7,238 nt of DNA from Clostridia bacterium (GTDB taxonomy: Bacteria; Bacillota; Clostridia; Oscillospirales; CAG-272): NCBI GenBank assembly GCA_017958705.1, contig JAGDCE010000310.1:1-7238 (forward strand), in the 5' to 3' direction. The position numbers and the translations under genes are program-made. Shown here piece after piece: positions 1-6,149 of this stretch. The notes below the pieces were generated by a model that searched no databases, was not told the origin of the DNA, and saw only the letters and a list, made by a program, of their open reading frames with translations. Position 1 is the first letter of the stretch, and the number at the start of each line of letters is the position of its first letter.

Positions 1-279
1 ATAGACGATCATGTCGTGGGTGACGTCGATGAAGTTGCCGGTCGAGCCGACGATGCATTTTCTCGCACGCTCGAACATCGCCTGGACTCTCGGGTCGTTC
101 GGGGCGAATTCATTCAAGATCATGATGCGGGACAGCGCGTCCTCTTTCGAACGGAAAAGACCCGAAGCGCCGCTCGCCCGTTTTACTTCGTTTTCGAATT
201 CTTTGAGGTATACCTCAGCCTGCTGGATACGCATGGAGAGATTGGACTCGTTGACAGTGAAAATACTCTTGTCTACCAT
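1..279 (-). CDS. Hypothetical protein, N-terminal 93 residues (runs off the window)
   Basis: The frame is open from an ATG at 279 to the window edge and begins MVDKSIFTVNESNLSMRIQQ. The start is supported by an AAAGGA ribosome site about 8 bases upstream and by a near-consensus promoter 50-80 bases upstream, so this gene is probably transcribed on its own. The visible part has no signal peptide or membrane segment. It is rich in charged residues and looks mostly helical: a first helix around residues 15-40, then a helical stretch with a SKEDALSRIMILNEF segment around residues 48-62, then a segment containing KCIVGSTGNFIDVTHD. I do not recognise the family and cannot judge its full length. It lies 179 bases downstream of the 401-residue cysteine-rich protein, which is also unrecognised. 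The two may be functionally linked, but the separate promoter argues against a strict operon. Confidence 0.75.
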   Translation of the reverse strand, partial: MVDKSIFTVNESNLSMRIQQAEVYLKEFENEVKRASGASGLFRSKEDALSRIMILNEFAPNDPRVQAMFERARKCIVGSTGNFIDVTHDMIVY

Positions 280-330
280 CTTTATCATCCTTTCTGAATC
301 GTGTTCGTTTATGATCCGGCCGTTTTTTCT

Positions 331-359
331 ATTTTAACACAAAAACGCCTTCAAGTCAA
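331..359 (-). promoter_or_regulatory. Sigma-A type promoter for the partial gene at 1-279
   Basis: On the minus strand TTGACT (354-359, 5 of 6 matches to TTGACA) is followed after exactly 17 bases by TAAAAT (331-336, 5 of 6 matches to TATAAT). Transcription would begin near 324, within or beside a run of six A residues, giving a leader of about 45 bases. The 14 bases TAAAATAGAAAAAA (323-336) recur exactly in the candidate promoter before pyrI. Promoter function is inferred from sequence only. Confidence 0.7.
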
Positions 360-425
360 GCGTTTACGGCAACGCGCGGTCAAGTTTTCGGTATCTTTTT
401 TGCGGTTTTCCCGCTCAACCGAAAC

Positions 426-447
426 AGTCCCGTCGGATCACGGGACT
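426..447 (-). terminator. Hairpin after the 401-residue gene, possible weak terminator
   Basis: A perfect 7-bp stem, AGTCCCG (426-432) with CGGGACT (441-447), encloses an 8-base loop 12 bases beyond the stop codon of the gene ending at 459. On the minus strand it is followed only by GTTTCGG and not by a proper T-run, so a classical Rho-independent terminator is doubtful. A second small stem, GCGG/CCGC, lies further on but is followed by A residues in this direction. Confidence 0.35.
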
Positions 448-458
448 ATCGGGCGCGG

Positions 459-1664
459 TCACATCATATCCTTGCGCCCGTGCGAATATACGAAATCGCG
501 GCAATGCTGCGTCAGCGCGGACGCCGCGGAAGATATGAGCGGCGCATAGTGCGTGCCTTCGGAAAGCGGATCGCCGCTCATCGGTTTCAGACCGTATTTT
601 GAATTGAGTTTGTCCGACGAAGGCAGCTTCTTCATGAAGCAGTAAGGCGCCGCGGAGATAAGGCTCTTGTAATTATTGTATATATCGAGACCGAGCTGAC
701 AAAACTCACCGATCGCGTAATTCAGGGCTTCGGCGGCGGTCATGCTCATGATAAAGGCGTCTTCCTTGCATTTTGCCATTCTGGAATTGAACACGGCGGC
801 AAGCTTCTGACTTTCCTTGATGCTGTTTTCAAGTTTTTCGTCAAGACCGCTCTTCATGATCTCGGCAACGTCCTTCATGTATTCGTCGATGACCTGCATG
901 CAAACGTAATAGTTGAGATCCATGCTGAAGGTGCAGTAGTCGTTGCACTTGAAGTCTTTGTTCGCCTTTACGCAGTAGGCTTCAAACGTGGTTTTGTAAT
1001 CCCTCAGTCTTGCTTTGCGGTATCCCGCCTGCAGATCGGACGGGGACATCTTCCCTTTGTTCTCTTTGTAGAACCTTTCCGACGCGGAGTTAGAGATACG
1101 CTCGAACGAATCCCAGTTCTTGTTGACTAAAACCGCTATTTCTCGGACGTCGTCGTCGATCTGCTTGAAAAGCGGCTCGTCAAATCCGGCGTCGTCAAGA
1201 TTTATCGTCGCACGGACGAGCCGGAACGTCGTTTTGAGCGGTACAGTCATCATCAGAAGCTGCAGCTGATCGAGAGGCTTGCAGCAGGAGGCGGCGTCCT
1301 TCTGACATTTCAGACCGTAGTCAAAAGCGATCTGATCCTCGCCGGACATATCATAGAATCCGGACGGTTTCGAATCGTTCTTCATATACGCCGCAAATGT
1401 CTTCTCGTTTGCGTAATAGTACTGTTGTATCCAGCTGTTTCTCCCGAGCAGGTTCCGGCAAACGTTGTTGAACTCGTTCGCCGTTTCGTCGTAACTGTTG
1501 CTGATGCACAGGTCTCTCACCTTCTGAGCGGCCTTGTGGACCGCGGAGCTGAATCCGCTGGATTCGGCGTTCACCATGGTCTGATTCATCGTCTTCCACG
1601 AAAAATCATAAATACCGGCAACGTCGTCGAATTCGGTTCCCGTACCGTTATCGTATTCCGCCAA
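459..1664 (-). CDS. Hypothetical cysteine-rich, helical 401-residue protein
   Basis: I do not recognise this protein. Translation must start at a TTG at 1664: AAAGGAG (1673-1679) sits 8 bases upstream, and no ATG lies nearby in frame. It has no signal peptide and no clear membrane span, so it is probably cytoplasmic. It is predominantly helical by composition and carries 13 cysteines, at residues 53, 69, 120, 127, 128, 231, 240, 244, 255, 299, 322, 342 and 388. They include an adjacent pair (SCC, 127-128) and a cluster C-x8-C-x3-C-x10-C at 231-255. These resemble metal or disulfide sites, but no standard zinc-finger or Fe-S spacing is evident. The N-terminal 20 residues are acidic and poor in predicted structure. 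It lies 128 bases beyond the IMP dehydrogenase gene, with two hairpins between, so it is probably a separate unit. I found no convincing promoter directly upstream. The unrecognised gene at 1-279 follows on the same strand. Confidence 0.85.
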   Translation of the reverse strand: MAEYDNGTGTEFDDVAGIYDFSWKTMNQTMVNAESSGFSSAVHKAAQKVRDLCISNSYDETANEFNNVCRNLLGRNSWIQQYYYANEKTFAAYMKNDSKPSGFYDMSGEDQIAFDYGLKCQKDAASCCKPLDQLQLLMMTVPLKTTFRLVRATINLDDAGFDEPLFKQIDDDVREIAVLVNKNWDSFERISNSASERFYKENKGKMSPSDLQAGYRKARLRDYKTTFEAYCVKANKDFKCNDYCTFSMDLNYYVCMQVIDEYMKDVAEIMKSGLDEKLENSIKESQKLAAVFNSRMAKCKEDAFIMSMTAAEALNYAIGEFCQLGLDIYNNYKSLISAAPYCFMKKLPSSDKLNSKYGLKPMSGDPLSEGTHYAPLISSAASALTQHCRDFVYSHGRKDMM

Positions 1665-1672
1665 AACAAAAT

Positions 1673-1679
1673 CTCCTTT
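1673..1679 (-). promoter_or_regulatory. Ribosome binding site fixing the TTG start at 1664
   Basis: The minus strand reads AAAGGAG, then eight bases, then TTG GCG GAA. This spacing is the reason for choosing TTG at 1662-1664 as the start of the 401-residue protein. Confidence 0.75.
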
Positions 1680-1696
1680 ATTCGGTTCCGATTTCG

Positions 1697-1739
1697 CCGG
1701 GTCTTGTCTTTTGCCCGGTCTTTTCGTGAGATCACGAAA
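1697..1739 (-). other. Two adjacent hairpins in the leader of the 401-residue gene
   Basis: Between the IMP dehydrogenase stop (1793) and the next start (1664) there are two stems. TTTCGTGA (1722-1729) pairs with TCACGAAA (1732-1739) in an 8-bp stem around a 2-base loop. CCGGG (1697-1701) pairs with CCCGG (1714-1718) around a 12-base loop. Neither is followed by a T-run on the minus strand, so they are not classical intrinsic terminators. They could stabilise mRNA ends or form a leader structure. Confidence 0.45.
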
Positions 1740-1792
1740 GGGATCGCTTACATTTTTGTGTAATTATCAGGTTAGTCTGTTTTAAAAGGGGT

Positions 1793-3298
1793 TTATTTTA
1801 TAGGCGCGCTCTTCTCTTTCTGTATGACGTCGTGAGCGCCGCCTTCGACGATGCTCGTCGCCGAGACGAGCGTGAGCTTCGCTTTTTTCTGCAGCTCCGG
1901 TATCGTCAGCGCGCCGCAGTTGCACATGGTCGAGCGCACTTTCGACAGTGACAGCGCGACGTTATCCTTCAGCGCGCCGGCGTACGGGACGTACGAGTCG
2001 ACGCCTTCCTCGAACGACAGCTTTTTATCGCCGCCTAAGTCGTACCTCTGCCAGTTTCTCGCTCTCGCCGAGCCTTCGCCCCAGTACTCCTTATAGTACG
2101 TGCCGTTCAGGCTGACTTTGTTTGACGGGCTTTCGTCGAATCTGGCGAAATATCTGCCGAGCATCACGAAGTCGGCGCCCATTGCGAGCGCAAGCGTTAT
2201 ATGATGGTCGTACACTATGCCGCCGTCGGAGCAGACGGGAACGTATACGCCCGTTTCCTCGAAATACTTGTCGCGCTCCCGGCAAACCTCGATCAGCGCG
2301 GTCGCCTGGCCTCTGCCTATGCCCTTCGTCTCGCGGGTGATGCAGATCGAGCCGCCGCCGATACCGACCTTTACGAAGTCCGCGCCGCATTCCGCCAGGA
2401 ATCTGAAGCCGTCCGCGTCGACGACGTTTCCGGCGCCGACCTTCACTGCGTCGCCGTAATTGTCCCTGATCCACTTCAGCGTTATGCGCTGCCACTCGGA
2501 GAAGCCCTCGGAGCTGTCTATGCAGAGCACATCGGCTCCCGCTTCAACGAGCGCGGGTACTCTCTCTGCGTAATCGCGCGTATTTATACCGGCGCCGACG
2601 ACGTACCGCTTCTGGTCGTCCAACAGTTCGTTCGGGTTCTGTTTATGCGTGTCGTAGTCCTTGCGGAAAACGAGATAGCAGAGCCTTCCCGCCTCGTTGA
2701 CTATCGGCAGCGAATTGAGCTTGTGATCCCAGATTATATCGTTCGCCTCTTTCAGCGTCGTGCCTTCCTTCGCCCAGATAAGCTTTTCAAAAGGCGTCAT
2801 GAACTCGCTGACCTGAAGATCCAGAGACATGCGGCTTACGCGGTAATCGCGCCCGGTGACTATTCCGAGCAGCTTGCCCTCCGACGTTCCGTCGTCGGTG
2901 ACGGCGATCGTCGAGTGTCCGGTCTTCGCGGTGAGCTCTATTACGTCCGCCAGCGTGTCCGTCGGCTTCAGGTTCGAGTCGCTTTTTACAAAGCCCGCTT
3001 TATACGTTTTCGCGCGCTTCACCATAGCCGCCTGATCGGCTATCGGCTGTGATCCGTATATGAACGAAACGCCGCCTTCAGTGGCGAGCGCCACGGCGAG
3101 CCTGTCCCCCGAAACGGACTGCATTATAGCCGATACCATCGGGATGTTCATCGTTATCGCCGGTTCCTGTCCTTTTGCGTATTTCACGAGCGGAGTTCTC
3201 AGACTCACGTTCGACGGTACGCATTCCGACGATGAATATCCGGGTATCAGCAGATATTCGTTAAAGGTATGAGACGGTTCGTTGATGAATGTCGCCAT
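1793..3298 (-). CDS. guaB: IMP dehydrogenase, Tritrichomonas-like type, 501 aa
   Basis: Oxidises IMP to XMP with NAD+, the committed step of GMP synthesis; cytoplasmic tetramer in the family. The sequence shows an N-terminal barrel segment (IPMVSAIMQSVSG, 52-64) and a CBS pair inserted in the barrel (about 105-155 and 165-215). The second half of the barrel has RYVVGAGINTRDYAERVPAL (231-250), VLCIDSSEGFSEWQ (257-270) and VKVGAGNVVDADGF (286-298). The catalytic loop is GIGGGSICITRETKGIGRGQ (312-331) with Cys319. The mobile flap has NWQRYD with Arg418-Tyr419. From memory, length, numbering and wording match the T. foetus enzyme, whereas ordinary bacterial GuaB has GPGSICTTR in the loop. The ATG start at 3298 is firm: a perfect TAAGGAGG lies 8 bases upstream. 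It is the last gene of the pyr cluster, 13 bases after pyrI. That function may be IMP dehydrogenase is very well supported; the symbol guaB is used in the functional sense. Confidence 0.97.
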   Translation of the reverse strand: MATFINEPSHTFNEYLLIPGYSSSECVPSNVSLRTPLVKYAKGQEPAITMNIPMVSAIMQSVSGDRLAVALATEGGVSFIYGSQPIADQAAMVKRAKTYKAGFVKSDSNLKPTDTLADVIELTAKTGHSTIAVTDDGTSEGKLLGIVTGRDYRVSRMSLDLQVSEFMTPFEKLIWAKEGTTLKEANDIIWDHKLNSLPIVNEAGRLCYLVFRKDYDTHKQNPNELLDDQKRYVVGAGINTRDYAERVPALVEAGADVLCIDSSEGFSEWQRITLKWIRDNYGDAVKVGAGNVVDADGFRFLAECGADFVKVGIGGGSICITRETKGIGRGQATALIEVCRERDKYFEETGVYVPVCSDGGIVYDHHITLALAMGADFVMLGRYFARFDESPSNKVSLNGTYYKEYWGEGSARARNWQRYDLGGDKKLSFEEGVDSYVPYAGALKDNVALSLSKVRSTMCNCGALTIPELQKKAKLTLVSATSIVEGGAHDVIQKEKSAPIK

Positions 3299-3306
3299 GC
3301 TTTTCT

Positions 3307-3314
3307 CCTCCTTA
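3307..3314 (-). promoter_or_regulatory. Perfect Shine-Dalgarno of guaB overlapping the pyrI stop
   Basis: The minus strand reads TAAGGAGG, full complementarity to the usual 16S rRNA 3' end, with 8 bases to the ATG of the IMP dehydrogenase gene. Its first three bases are the TAA stop codon of pyrI, so ribosomes ending pyrI stop directly on the next initiation site. This arrangement suggests translational coupling. Confidence 0.8.
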
Positions 3315-3731
3315 AACGTTGGCTTTGCCGTCGCAGTAATAACAACGGTATATTTTTGCTTTTTCGTCAGACAGTCTGAATATCTGCGGAAGCTCCTGCT
3401 CCGTCGTCGATATGCAGCGCGGGTTTTTGCAGCGCACGACGTTTTTCAGCGTCTGCGGCAGCTTCATCTTCTTCTTTTCCGCTACGGCGCCGTCCTTTAT
3501 GATGTTCACCGTGGCGCAAGGATCGACGAAGCCGACGACGTCGAGATCGATCTGTATGTCAGCGTCGATCTTGATTATGTCCTTTTTCCCTTTTTTACCG
3601 CTCTGCGCGTTCTTTATCAGCGCCACGGGCACGTCGAGCCCGTCGAGTCCGAGCAGGGTGAAGAGCCGCAGGCCCTCTCCCGCCGTGATGTGGTCTATGA
3701 CCACGCCGTTTCTGATCGCATCAATATTCAT
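3312..3731 (-). CDS. pyrI: Aspartate carbamoyltransferase regulatory subunit, 139 aa
   Basis: The regulatory chain of aspartate transcarbamylase binds nucleotide effectors (CTP, UTP, ATP in the family) and holds catalytic trimers together. The N-terminal allosteric domain begins MNIDAIRNGVVIDHI and continues with a GKKDIIKID segment (48-56) that matches the conserved GRKDLIKIE of E. coli PyrI, recalled from memory. The C-terminal zinc domain has all four ligands in the expected spacing: Cys101-x4-Cys106 and Cys130-x2-Cys133. Length is slightly below the roughly 150 residues of E. coli PyrI because of a shorter tail. The ATG at 3731 is preceded by AAGGA about 9 bases upstream. It follows pyrB, its partner, but with a 46-base gap carrying a candidate promoter, and is coupled to the IMP dehydrogenase gene. 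PyrI is known from enterobacteria, archaea and Clostridia. Confidence 0.97.
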   Translation of the reverse strand: MNIDAIRNGVVIDHITAGEGLRLFTLLGLDGLDVPVALIKNAQSGKKGKKDIIKIDADIQIDLDVVGFVDPCATVNIIKDGAVAEKKKMKLPQTLKNVVRCKNPRCISTTEQELPQIFRLSDEKAKIYRCYYCDGKANV

Positions 3732-3751
3732 TTGTGACCGTCCTTTTTTCT

Positions 3752-3781
3752 ATTTTACTATAAATGCCCGCCCGTTGTCAA
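3752..3781 (-). promoter_or_regulatory. Candidate internal promoter for pyrI-guaB
   Basis: On the minus strand a perfect TTGACA (3776-3781) overlaps the last codons of pyrB (the TGA stop is inside it). It is followed after 18 bases by TAAAAT (3752-3757). Initiation would fall near 3745, in a run of six A residues, leaving only about 14 bases before the pyrI ATG. The 14-mer TAAAATAGAAAAAA (3744-3757) is identical to the one in the promoter at 331-359. Function is inferred; no transcript data can be seen. Confidence 0.6.
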
Positions 3782-4716
3782 TACGTTTTCGCATCATTTT
3801 TTTCACATTCCGACAAAAGCATCAGGATCAGCGCCTCTCTCATGTACTTTCCGTACAGCGCCTGTCTGAAATAGCACGCTCTCGGATCGTCGTCGACTGA
3901 GACGCTTATCTCGTTCACTCTCGGCAGCGGATGCATCACGATCATATCCGGGCGCGCGTGGTTCAGCTTCTCCTTTGTCAGGATGTAACTGTCCTTCAGC
4001 CGCAGATATTCCTCCTCGTTGAAGAACCGCTCGCGCTGGACGCGCGTCATATACAATACGTCGAGCTGAGGCAGCGCCCACATCAGATCGGGAGTCTGCA
4101 CGCATTTCATGCCGTTTTTGACTATCACGTCGTTATACACGTAATCCGGAAGGCGAAGTTCCTCCGGGGAGATCAGCACGAGTCTGATATTTTCGTATCT
4201 GCTGAGTGCGTTTATCAGCGAATGGACCGTGCGGCCGAATTTGAGGTCGCCGCACAGGCCGACCGTCAGATCGCAAAGTCTTCCCTTTTCGCGGCTGATC
4301 GTCAACAGATCCGCGAGCGTCTGCGTCGGGTGGCAGTGGCCGCCGTCACCGGCGTTTATCACCGGCACCGAAGCGGCGTTTGCGGCGACGAGCGCCGCGC
4401 CCTCTTTCGGGTGGCGCATCGCGATAATATCGGCGTAGCACGACACGATCTTCGCCGTGTCGGACACGCTCTCGCCCTTTGCGGCGGAGGACGTCGCGCC
4501 GTCGGTCATCGAGATGACGCTTCCGCCGAGCTCATACATCGCCGCCTCGAAGCTCATGCGCGTCCTCGTCGACGGCTCGAAAAACAGCGTCGCGAGCTTC
4601 CTGCCGGCGCAGGCGTGCGCGTATTTTCCCGGATCCTTCATTATATCGTTCGCCGTCTCCATAAGAGACGCGAGTTCTTCCTTTGAAAGATCCGTTATGT
4701 CAATCACCGATCTCAT
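3778..4716 (-). CDS. pyrB: Aspartate carbamoyltransferase catalytic subunit, 312 aa
   Basis: Condenses carbamoyl phosphate with aspartate to N-carbamoyl-aspartate, the first committed step of pyrimidine synthesis, in the cytoplasm as catalytic trimers bound to PyrI. The carbamoyl-phosphate motif FFEPSTRTR is at 45-53. The mobile loop SSAAKGES at 76-83 provides Lys80, which reaches the neighbouring subunit's active site in this family. HPTQTLADL is at 129-137, GDLKFGRTVHSL at 156-167, the aspartate-binding TRVQRERF at 224-231, and HPLPRV at 262-267. All key residues appear intact and the length is normal (305-315). The ATG at 4716 overlaps the pyrE stop as ATGA and has GGAGGA upstream inside pyrE, implying translational coupling. 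Confidence 0.98.
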   Translation of the reverse strand: MRSVIDITDLSKEELASLMETANDIMKDPGKYAHACAGRKLATLFFEPSTRTRMSFEAAMYELGGSVISMTDGATSSAAKGESVSDTAKIVSCYADIIAMRHPKEGAALVAANAASVPVINAGDGGHCHPTQTLADLLTISREKGRLCDLTVGLCGDLKFGRTVHSLINALSRYENIRLVLISPEELRLPDYVYNDVIVKNGMKCVQTPDLMWALPQLDVLYMTRVQRERFFNEEEYLRLKDSYILTKEKLNHARPDMIVMHPLPRVNEISVSVDDDPRACYFRQALYGKYMREALILMLLSECEKNDAKTY

Positions 4717-5360
4717 CGTTTTCCTCCGATCCAGCTCTCGTCAGACGGGTCGTCTCTGAACGCGATCAGCCTTCCCACGTCCTGCTCCGTTATGTATTTT
4801 TGTTCCGCGGCGACTCTGACGACCTCGTCGAAATCAGTCAACGAGACGTTTGTGACGTCCGCGTCCGCGAGCCTCTGCAATCCTTTTTTCATCACGTATG
4901 TGAATATGGAAGCTACGCCGAGCACGACCGCGCCGGCCTCGCGCAGCGCGTCGACGACCTCTATGACGCTGCCGCCGGTCGAGATCAGGTCTTCTATGAC
5001 GACGACCTTCTGCCCGGGCTCGAGCTTCCCTTCTATCCTGTTCTGTCTGCCGTGGTCTTTGTTCGACCCTCTGACGTATCCCATCGGCATGCCGAGGATA
5101 TGCGCCGTGATCGCCGCGTGAGCGATGCCCGCGGTCGACGTGCCCATAAGCACCTCGGCTTCGGGATAATACGTTTTCACAATGTGAGCCAGCCCTTCTT
5201 CAACGTGCGTACGCACCTCGGGCGCCGTCAGCGTCAGGCGGTTGTCGCAGTAGATCGGGCTCTTTATGCCGGACGCCCACGTGAACGGCTCGTCCGGGCG
5301 TAAGAACACCGCTTTTATCTTCAATAAATCGGACGCTATAAGCTCTCTGTAATCCGTCAT
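4713..5360 (-). CDS. pyrE: Orotate phosphoribosyltransferase, 215 aa
   Basis: Transfers the phosphoribosyl group of PRPP to orotate, giving OMP; fifth step of UMP synthesis. The PRPP-binding motif VVVIEDLISTGGS is at 119-131, the flexible catalytic loop GSNKDHGRQNRIEG at 98-111 (Lys101, His103), and the N-terminal substrate segment FTWASGIKSPIYCDNR at 26-41. The frame is open 64 codons further upstream, to 5552, but that extension is arginine-rich and antisense-like and lies wholly over pyrF. The true start is the ATG at 5360, shown by AAAGGAG (5369-5375) with 8-base spacing, by the family length of about 210 residues, and by the ATGA overlap with the pyrF stop. It overlaps pyrB in the same manner at its 3' end. 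Confidence 0.97.
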   Translation of the reverse strand: MTDYRELIASDLLKIKAVFLRPDEPFTWASGIKSPIYCDNRLTLTAPEVRTHVEEGLAHIVKTYYPEAEVLMGTSTAGIAHAAITAHILGMPMGYVRGSNKDHGRQNRIEGKLEPGQKVVVIEDLISTGGSVIEVVDALREAGAVVLGVASIFTYVMKKGLQRLADADVTNVSLTDFDEVVRVAAEQKYITEQDVGRLIAFRDDPSDESWIGGKR

Positions 5361-6055
5361 GATACAAACTCCTTTATACATCTTTCGTACGCGGCGACAG
5401 GATCGGCGGCGGCTGTTATCGGGCGGCCGACCACTATATAATCCGAGCCGGCTTCGTTTGCCTGCGCCGGCGTCATGACGCGCTTCTGATCGCCTTTGTC
5501 GCCGTCGGCGAAGCGGACGCCGGGCGTTACGGTAAGGAAATCTTCGCCGCACGCGCAGTGTACCGCCGCCGCCTCGAGCGGCGAGCAGACGACGCCGTCA
5601 AGACCCGCGGACTTCGCGTTTCTCGCGTAGCTCATAACCACGTCTTTCATCGGCTCCTTTATCAGAAGCTCGTCTTCGAGCGCGGTCTGATCGGTCGATG
5701 TGAGCTGAGTCACGGCGATAAGGATCGGCCGGCTGCCGTCCGGCCTCGTCAGCCCTTCGAGCGCCGCTTTCATCATTGCCGAGGTGCCCGACGCGTGGAC
5801 GTTGCACATATCCACATCGAGCCGCGACAGAGATGCCATCGCTTTCTTTACCGTGTTCGGTATGTCGTGGAGCTTCAGATCAAGGAAGATCCTGTGTCCC
5901 CTCTCCTTTATACGGCGCACCATGTCCGGTCCCTCAGCGTAAAACAGTTCCATGCCGATCTTTACAAACGGCTTTCTGTCCCTGAACAGGTCAAGAAACG
6001 AAAGCGTCTTCTCCGCACTGTCAAAATCGCACGCGATTATCACGTCTTTACCCAT
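5357..6055 (-). CDS. pyrF: Orotidine 5'-phosphate decarboxylase, 232 aa
   Basis: Decarboxylates OMP to UMP, the last step of the pathway; a cytoplasmic TIM barrel, dimeric in the family. The signature FLDLKLHDIPNTV (57-69) carries the catalytic Asp59-Lys61-Asp64 set. TPGVR (177-181) and the phosphate-binding VVGRPIT (208-214) complete the site. At 232 residues it belongs to the short E. coli/B. subtilis class and not to the roughly 300-residue class found in many actinobacteria and some Clostridia. The ATG at 6055 is preceded by AGAGG about 6 bases upstream, a weaker site than those of the other genes. It is the first gene of the pyr cluster. No convincing promoter or PyrR-type attenuator was seen in the 87 bases between it and the truncated GNAT, so transcription may enter from upstream. 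Confidence 0.97.
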   Translation of the reverse strand: MGKDVIIACDFDSAEKTLSFLDLFRDRKPFVKIGMELFYAEGPDMVRRIKERGHRIFLDLKLHDIPNTVKKAMASLSRLDVDMCNVHASGTSAMMKAALEGLTRPDGSRPILIAVTQLTSTDQTALEDELLIKEPMKDVVMSYARNAKSAGLDGVVCSPLEAAAVHCACGEDFLTVTPGVRFADGDKGDQKRVMTPAQANEAGSDYIVVGRPITAAADPVAAYERCIKEFVS

Positions 6056-6078
6056 AATATACCTCTTTTCCCTTAAAC

Positions 6079-6149
6079 GCCGCGTCAGCGGCTCATAACA
6101 CGGCGTAGCCGTTCATAACTGTAAACTTGCCCATAGGGCAATCATAACT
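6079..6149 (-). repeat. Array of three spacer-hairpin units (GTTATGA + mini-hairpin)
   Basis: Read on the plus strand: GCCGC-GTCA-GCGGC (6079-6092), TCATAAC (6093-6099), ACGGC-GTA-GCCGT (6100-6112), TCATAACT (6113-6120), GTAAAC, TTGCCC-ATA-GGGCAA (6127-6141), TCATAACT (6142-6149). All three stems are perfect (5, 5 and 6 bp) but have different sequences, while the spacer TCATAAC is constant. Spacer copies start at 6093, 6113 and 6142, so spacing is 20 and 29 bases. The array fills the leader between the truncated GNAT and pyrF. It resembles dispersed intergenic hairpin repeats I recall from gut Clostridia, but I cannot name a family. Confidence 0.7.

Noticed and set aside
426..447. Strong Rho-independent terminator
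   Set aside because: The stem is good but no T-run follows on the minus strand, so it is listed only as a weak candidate.
2201..3052. Long plus-strand open frame of 283 codons
   Set aside because: It is antisense to the IMP dehydrogenase gene, arginine-rich as expected of a GC-rich antisense frame, and lacks a ribosome site or family motif.
3931..4686. Plus-strand open frame of 251 codons
   Set aside because: It is antisense to pyrB, whose motifs are all intact on the minus strand. Composition (Arg, His, Val rich) is that of a shadow frame.
5361..5552. 64-codon N-terminal extension of pyrE
   Set aside because: The extension is arginine-rich, lies entirely over pyrF, and would precede the well-placed AAAGGAG and ATG at 5360 that give the normal PyrE length.
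6079..6149. Small CRISPR array
   Set aside because: The constant part is only 7-8 bases, the intervals are 20 and 29 bases, and the variable parts are palindromes, unlike CRISPR spacers.
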